From: Armatimonadota bacterium
GTDB taxonomy: Bacteria > Armatimonadota > UBA10988
DNA length: 8,206 bases
Assembly (NCBI GenBank): GCA_016183835.1
Contig: JACPDV010000288.1
Span: 1-8,206 of the forward strand
Direction: 5' to 3'
The notes under the pieces were generated by a model, which saw only the letters and a list, made by a program, of their open reading frames with translations, did no database searches and was not told where the DNA came from. The translations under genes and the position numbers were made by a program. Below are positions 6,559 through 8,206 of this stretch, one piece after another; positions within the stretch are counted from its first letter, which is position 1; every line of letters begins with the position of its first letter.

Positions 6559-7797
6559 ATGAGCACCCTCGCCATCGACGGCGGCACCCCTGTCCGAACC
6601 AAGCCCTGGCCCGCCTGGCCGCAGGTCAGTGAGGCCGAATGGGACACCCTCGTCGGCCCCCGCCTCAAACAGGTCTACCTCAGCGCCACCGAGGGGCTGC
6701 CCAACCCCATGTCCGCCGAGCTCGAAGCCGCCTTCTGCGCGTTCACCGGGGCGAAGTTCAGCCTCTTCACCTCCCACGGCACCGACGCCCTCATGACCCT
6801 CTGCGCCGGCGCGCTCGACATCGATGGTGTCGGACCCGCCGGCGAGTTGATCTGCCCTGAATACACCTTCATCGCCAGCGCCTCCGCACCCCTCGCGCTC
6901 GGCTGCTCGATCGTCTTCGCCGACATCGACAAGCGACACTTCTGCCTCGACCCCGCCGCCGTCGAGGCCGCCATCTCGCCGCGCACCGTGGCCATCATGA
7001 ACGTCCAGCTCGGCGGGCAGGCCGGCGACATGGACGCGCTGCAAAAGATCGCCGACAAGCACGGGCTCGCCCTGTTGGAGGACTGCGCCCAGGCCCACGG
7101 CGCCCGGCACAACGCCACGCAGGTCGGGGCGGTGGGCACGGGCGGCGGGTTCTCGTTTCAGTCGAGCAAGAACCTCACCAGCGGTGAGGGCGGGATGGTC
7201 ACCACCAACGACGAGGACGTGTACAACCGCGCCTCTGCCTACCGCAACATCGGCCGCTTCCCGGGCGGGAAACGCTGGGAGCACCCGCGGCTGGGGCAGA
7301 ACTACCGCGGCAGCGAATACCTGGCAGCCCTGCTCCTCGCCCGGCTGACGACGCTCGACGAGCAGACCGACCGGCGCGATCGCAACGGGGTCTACCTCAA
7401 CGAGCTGCTCGCGCAGGTGGGTGGGATCACTCCGCCGGAGCGGATGCCGTGGTGCGGGCGGCATGCCTACCACATCTACATGCTCCACTACCATCCCGAT
7501 GAGTTCGGCGGGCACAGCCGGGACGAGTTCATCCGCGCCATGAACGCCGAGGGCGTGCCGGCCACGCTGGGCTACAACCTGCTCCTCAGCGAGCAGCAGG
7601 GGATCCAGTCGGTGCGCGAGCGGTATCCCGAGCGGGTGAGGGTGGAGCCGTCGCCGCAGACGCAGTGGGTCTTCGAGCACACGGTGTGGCTGTTCCAGAG
7701 CGTCCTGCTGGCGGAGCGCGCGGACATGGACGACATCGCCGAGGCGGCCGGCAAGAAGGGCGCCTGCCGCACGGCCCGAATCGAAACCGCGACCTAA
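6559..7797 (+). CDS. DegT/DnrJ/EryC1/StrS-family PLP-dependent aminotransferase (copy 2)
   Basis: A 412-residue PLP enzyme of the same family as the copy at 2443-3777; both begin MSTLA(L/I)xGG but differ in motif details. Visible: TSHGTDAL (71-78) phosphate-binding region, YTFIASASAPL (102-112), Asp175 in LLEDCAQAHGA, Schiff-base Lys204 in QSSKNLTSGEGG, and the usual Asn in GQNYRGSEY (Asn248). It is expected to transaminate a keto-sugar or related substrate, which cannot be named here. The ATG at 6559 has GGAG seven bases upstream and a good promoter at 6504-6532. The last residues (about 396-412, GKKGACRTARIETAT at the very end) look unlike a conserved C-terminus, and their DNA contains the hairpin that follows the convergent pilin gene. 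The stop TAA (7795-7797) overlaps the pilin stop. The gene diverges from the R-M operon. Confidence 0.9.
   Translation: MSTLAIDGGTPVRTKPWPAWPQVSEAEWDTLVGPRLKQVYLSATEGLPNPMSAELEAAFCAFTGAKFSLFTSHGTDALMTLCAGALDIDGVGPAGELICPEYTFIASASAPLALGCSIVFADIDKRHFCLDPAAVEAAISPRTVAIMNVQLGGQAGDMDALQKIADKHGLALLEDCAQAHGARHNATQVGAVGTGGGFSFQSSKNLTSGEGGMVTTNDEDVYNRASAYRNIGRFPGGKRWEHPRLGQNYRGSEYLAALLLARLTTLDEQTDRRDRNGVYLNELLAQVGGITPPERMPWCGRHAYHIYMLHYHPDEFGGHSRDEFIRAMNAEGVPATLGYNLLLSEQQGIQSVRERYPERVRVEPSPQTQWVFEHTVWLFQSVLLAERADMDDIAEAAGKKGACRTARIETAT
7744..7770 (-). terminator. Putative terminator hairpin of the complete pilin gene, inside the end of the DegT-type gene
   Basis: Arms GCGGCCGGC (7744-7752) and GCCTGCCGC (7762-7770) pair with one mismatch (C7749 with T7765) around a nine-base loop. 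It starts 23 bases past the pilin stop. The right arm lies in a 16-base sequence (7760-7775) repeated exactly at 8125-8140, where it forms a perfect palindrome after the second pilin gene. There is no T-tract, so termination is inferred from placement and repetition. Confidence 0.45.
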
Positions 7798-7961
7798 GTG
7801 GAGGACGAGGTCATCGAGTCGCTGACGGTGACGTACACGTCACGGGTCTTGCGACCCAGGACCGTCAGGATCGCGATCGCCACGACCGAGATCAGCGCGG
7901 TCAGGAGCCCATACTCGATGAGGGTCTGGCCCTCATCCTCCACGAACAGCCGCTTGAGCAT
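7794..7961 (-). CDS. Flp-type (type IVb) pilin
   Basis: A 55-residue protein, the usual size for Flp/Fap pilins, starting at ATG 7961 with AGGAG seven bases upstream. It has a basic leader (MLKRLFVEDEG), the prepilin-peptidase site G/QTLIEY (Gly11 then Gln12, Glu16, Tyr17), and a hydrophobic helix GLLTALISVVAIAILTVLG (18-36). A short tail ends VYVTVSDSMTSSST. It would be processed at the inner membrane by a TadV/PilD-type peptidase and assembled by a Tad machine into thin adhesive fibres; those genes are not in the window. A promoter lies at 8013-8042, a hairpin follows the stop, and a second pilin gene lies upstream. The stop TAG overlaps the convergent DegT-type stop by a few bases, so the two transcripts are antisense at their ends. 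Confidence 0.9.
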   Translation of the reverse strand: MLKRLFVEDEGQTLIEYGLLTALISVVAIAILTVLGRKTRDVYVTVSDSMTSSST

Positions 7962-8012
7962 CCGGAAGCTCCTCTCTTGGATCTCTGCTATCCGCGATGG
8001 ACAGCACCTCCG

Positions 8013-8042
8013 AGTCTAGTGCGCGGTTCGGGAGGCTGTCAA
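8013..8042 (-). promoter_or_regulatory. Putative sigma-70-type promoter of the complete pilin gene
   Basis: On the minus strand TTGACA (8037-8042), 18 bases, TAGACT (8013-8018). The -35 is perfect and four of six -10 bases match. Transcription would begin near 8006, giving a leader of roughly 45 bases with AGGAG before the ATG at 7961. Its presence means each pilin copy can be expressed separately. Confidence 0.6.
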
Positions 8043-8110
8043 GGACCAGATGGTTCAACTCGGCTTCACGGACTGGCGATGACCGTCCTCCGCCGGGGGA
8101 GTGAACCGCG

Positions 8111-8135
8111 GCGGCAGGCGCGACGCGCCTGCCGC
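8111..8135 (-). terminator. Perfect 12-bp palindrome downstream of the second pilin gene, probable terminator or REP-like element
   Basis: Arms GCGGCAGGCGCG (8111-8122) and CGCGCCTGCCGC (8124-8135) flank a single central A. In RNA the central bases would form the loop, leaving a stem of about 10-11 GC-rich pairs. It starts 23 bases beyond the second pilin stop, the same spacing as the hairpin after the first pilin. No T-tract is present. Palindromes of GGCAGGCG...CGCCTGCC type also occur as dispersed intergenic repeats in GC-rich genomes, so a REP-like identity is an alternative. The rest of the 197-base gap holds only the pilin promoter and ribosome binding site. Confidence 0.6.
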
Positions 8136-8158
8136 ACGGCTGGCAACGTGGGCTCGGC

Positions 8159-8206
8159 CTAGGTGGCGGACGACGTCAACGAGGCGCTGACGGTGACGTA
8201 CACCTC
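8159..8206 (-). CDS. Second Flp-type pilin, C-terminal 15 codons only (cut by window edge)
   Basis: The frame reads EVYVTVSASLTSSAT and a TAG stop (8159-8161). It aligns without gaps to the tail of the neighbouring pilin (DVYVTVSDSMTSSST), with 11 of 15 residues identical, and the DNA carries a 19-base exact match at the same codon phase. The gene therefore continues off the right edge and is almost certainly a paralogous pilin in tandem. Its signal and cleavage motif cannot be seen here. Confidence 0.8.
   Translation of the reverse strand, partial: EVYVTVSASLTSSAT

Larger units (their letters stand above)
7760..8203. repeat. Tandem duplication, offset 365 bp (pilin 3' end plus downstream hairpin)
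   Basis: Two exact matches share the same offset of 365 bases: 7760-7775 with 8125-8140 (16 bases, hairpin arm) and 7820-7838 with 8185-8203 (19 bases, pilin C-terminal codons). Across the pilin 3' ends (7793-7841 against 8158-8206) 43 of 49 bases agree by hand alignment. The 18 bases between hairpin arm and stop codon differ in sequence but not in length. This is best read as an old tandem duplication of a pilin-plus-terminator unit. Confidence 0.7.

Noticed and set aside
7665..8162. Plus-strand open frame covering the pilin region
   Set aside because: It overlaps the DegT-type 3' end and the pilin genes antisense, has no domain, and runs through promoter and palindrome sequence.
1..8206. 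CRISPR array, tRNA, rRNA or insertion sequence
   Set aside because: No regularly spaced repeats, no tRNA-like cloverleaf sequence, no rRNA motifs and no transposase frame or terminal repeats were found; the only clear repeats are the pilin duplication and the hairpins.

Overview
The window is high-GC bacterial DNA. Hand counts of single 60-base lines gave about 72% GC in the hydrolase and second aminotransferase genes and 62-70% in the restriction-modification genes. Secreted LamG-type jelly-roll proteins, a large TIM-barrel hydrolase fused to a concanavalin-like domain, sugar-aminotransferase-type DegT proteins and Flp pilins together suggest an uncultured environmental bacterium, for example Armatimonadota, Planctomycetota or Chloroflexota. 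The lineage is a guess from gene style; there is no rRNA or marker gene to fix it.

Layout. (1) Positions 1-3777, minus strand: a probable operon read right to left. It holds a DegT/DnrJ/EryC1/StrS-type PLP enzyme (2443-3777), a secreted putative glycoside hydrolase with a C-terminal ConA-like domain (279-2363, GTG start with a strong ribosome binding site), and the N-terminus of a secreted LamG-like protein (1-225, cut by the window edge). A perfect 13-bp-stem hairpin lies between the first two. (2) Positions 3905-6411, minus strand: a two-gene type II restriction-modification system, a gamma-class N6-adenine methyltransferase followed 8 bp later by a XamI-family endonuclease. No controller gene is visible. 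(3) 6412-6558: divergent promoter region. One promoter points at the methyltransferase and one at a second DegT-type gene. (4) 6559-7797, plus strand: the second DegT-type PLP enzyme. (5) 7794-8206, minus strand: two tandem Flp-type pilin genes, one complete (55 aa) and one seen only as its last 15 codons, each followed by a hairpin at the same distance from its stop.

How they fit together. The methyltransferase should protect host DNA at the endonuclease's site. Gene order and the Shine-Dalgarno overlapping the methyltransferase stop suggest endonuclease translation depends on prior methyltransferase translation. The DegT genes and secreted carbohydrate-active proteins hint at polysaccharide work, but no pathway can be named. 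The pilins belong to a Flp/Tad-type pilus whose assembly genes are outside the window. The most unusual structure is at the right end: pilin gene plus downstream hairpin appear duplicated as a 365-bp unit, and the hairpin of the complete copy is embedded in the last codons of the convergent DegT gene. A second point is a TTGACA-17-TACGGT promoter inside the longest methyltransferase reading frame, which argues for a shorter protein and a nearly leaderless message.
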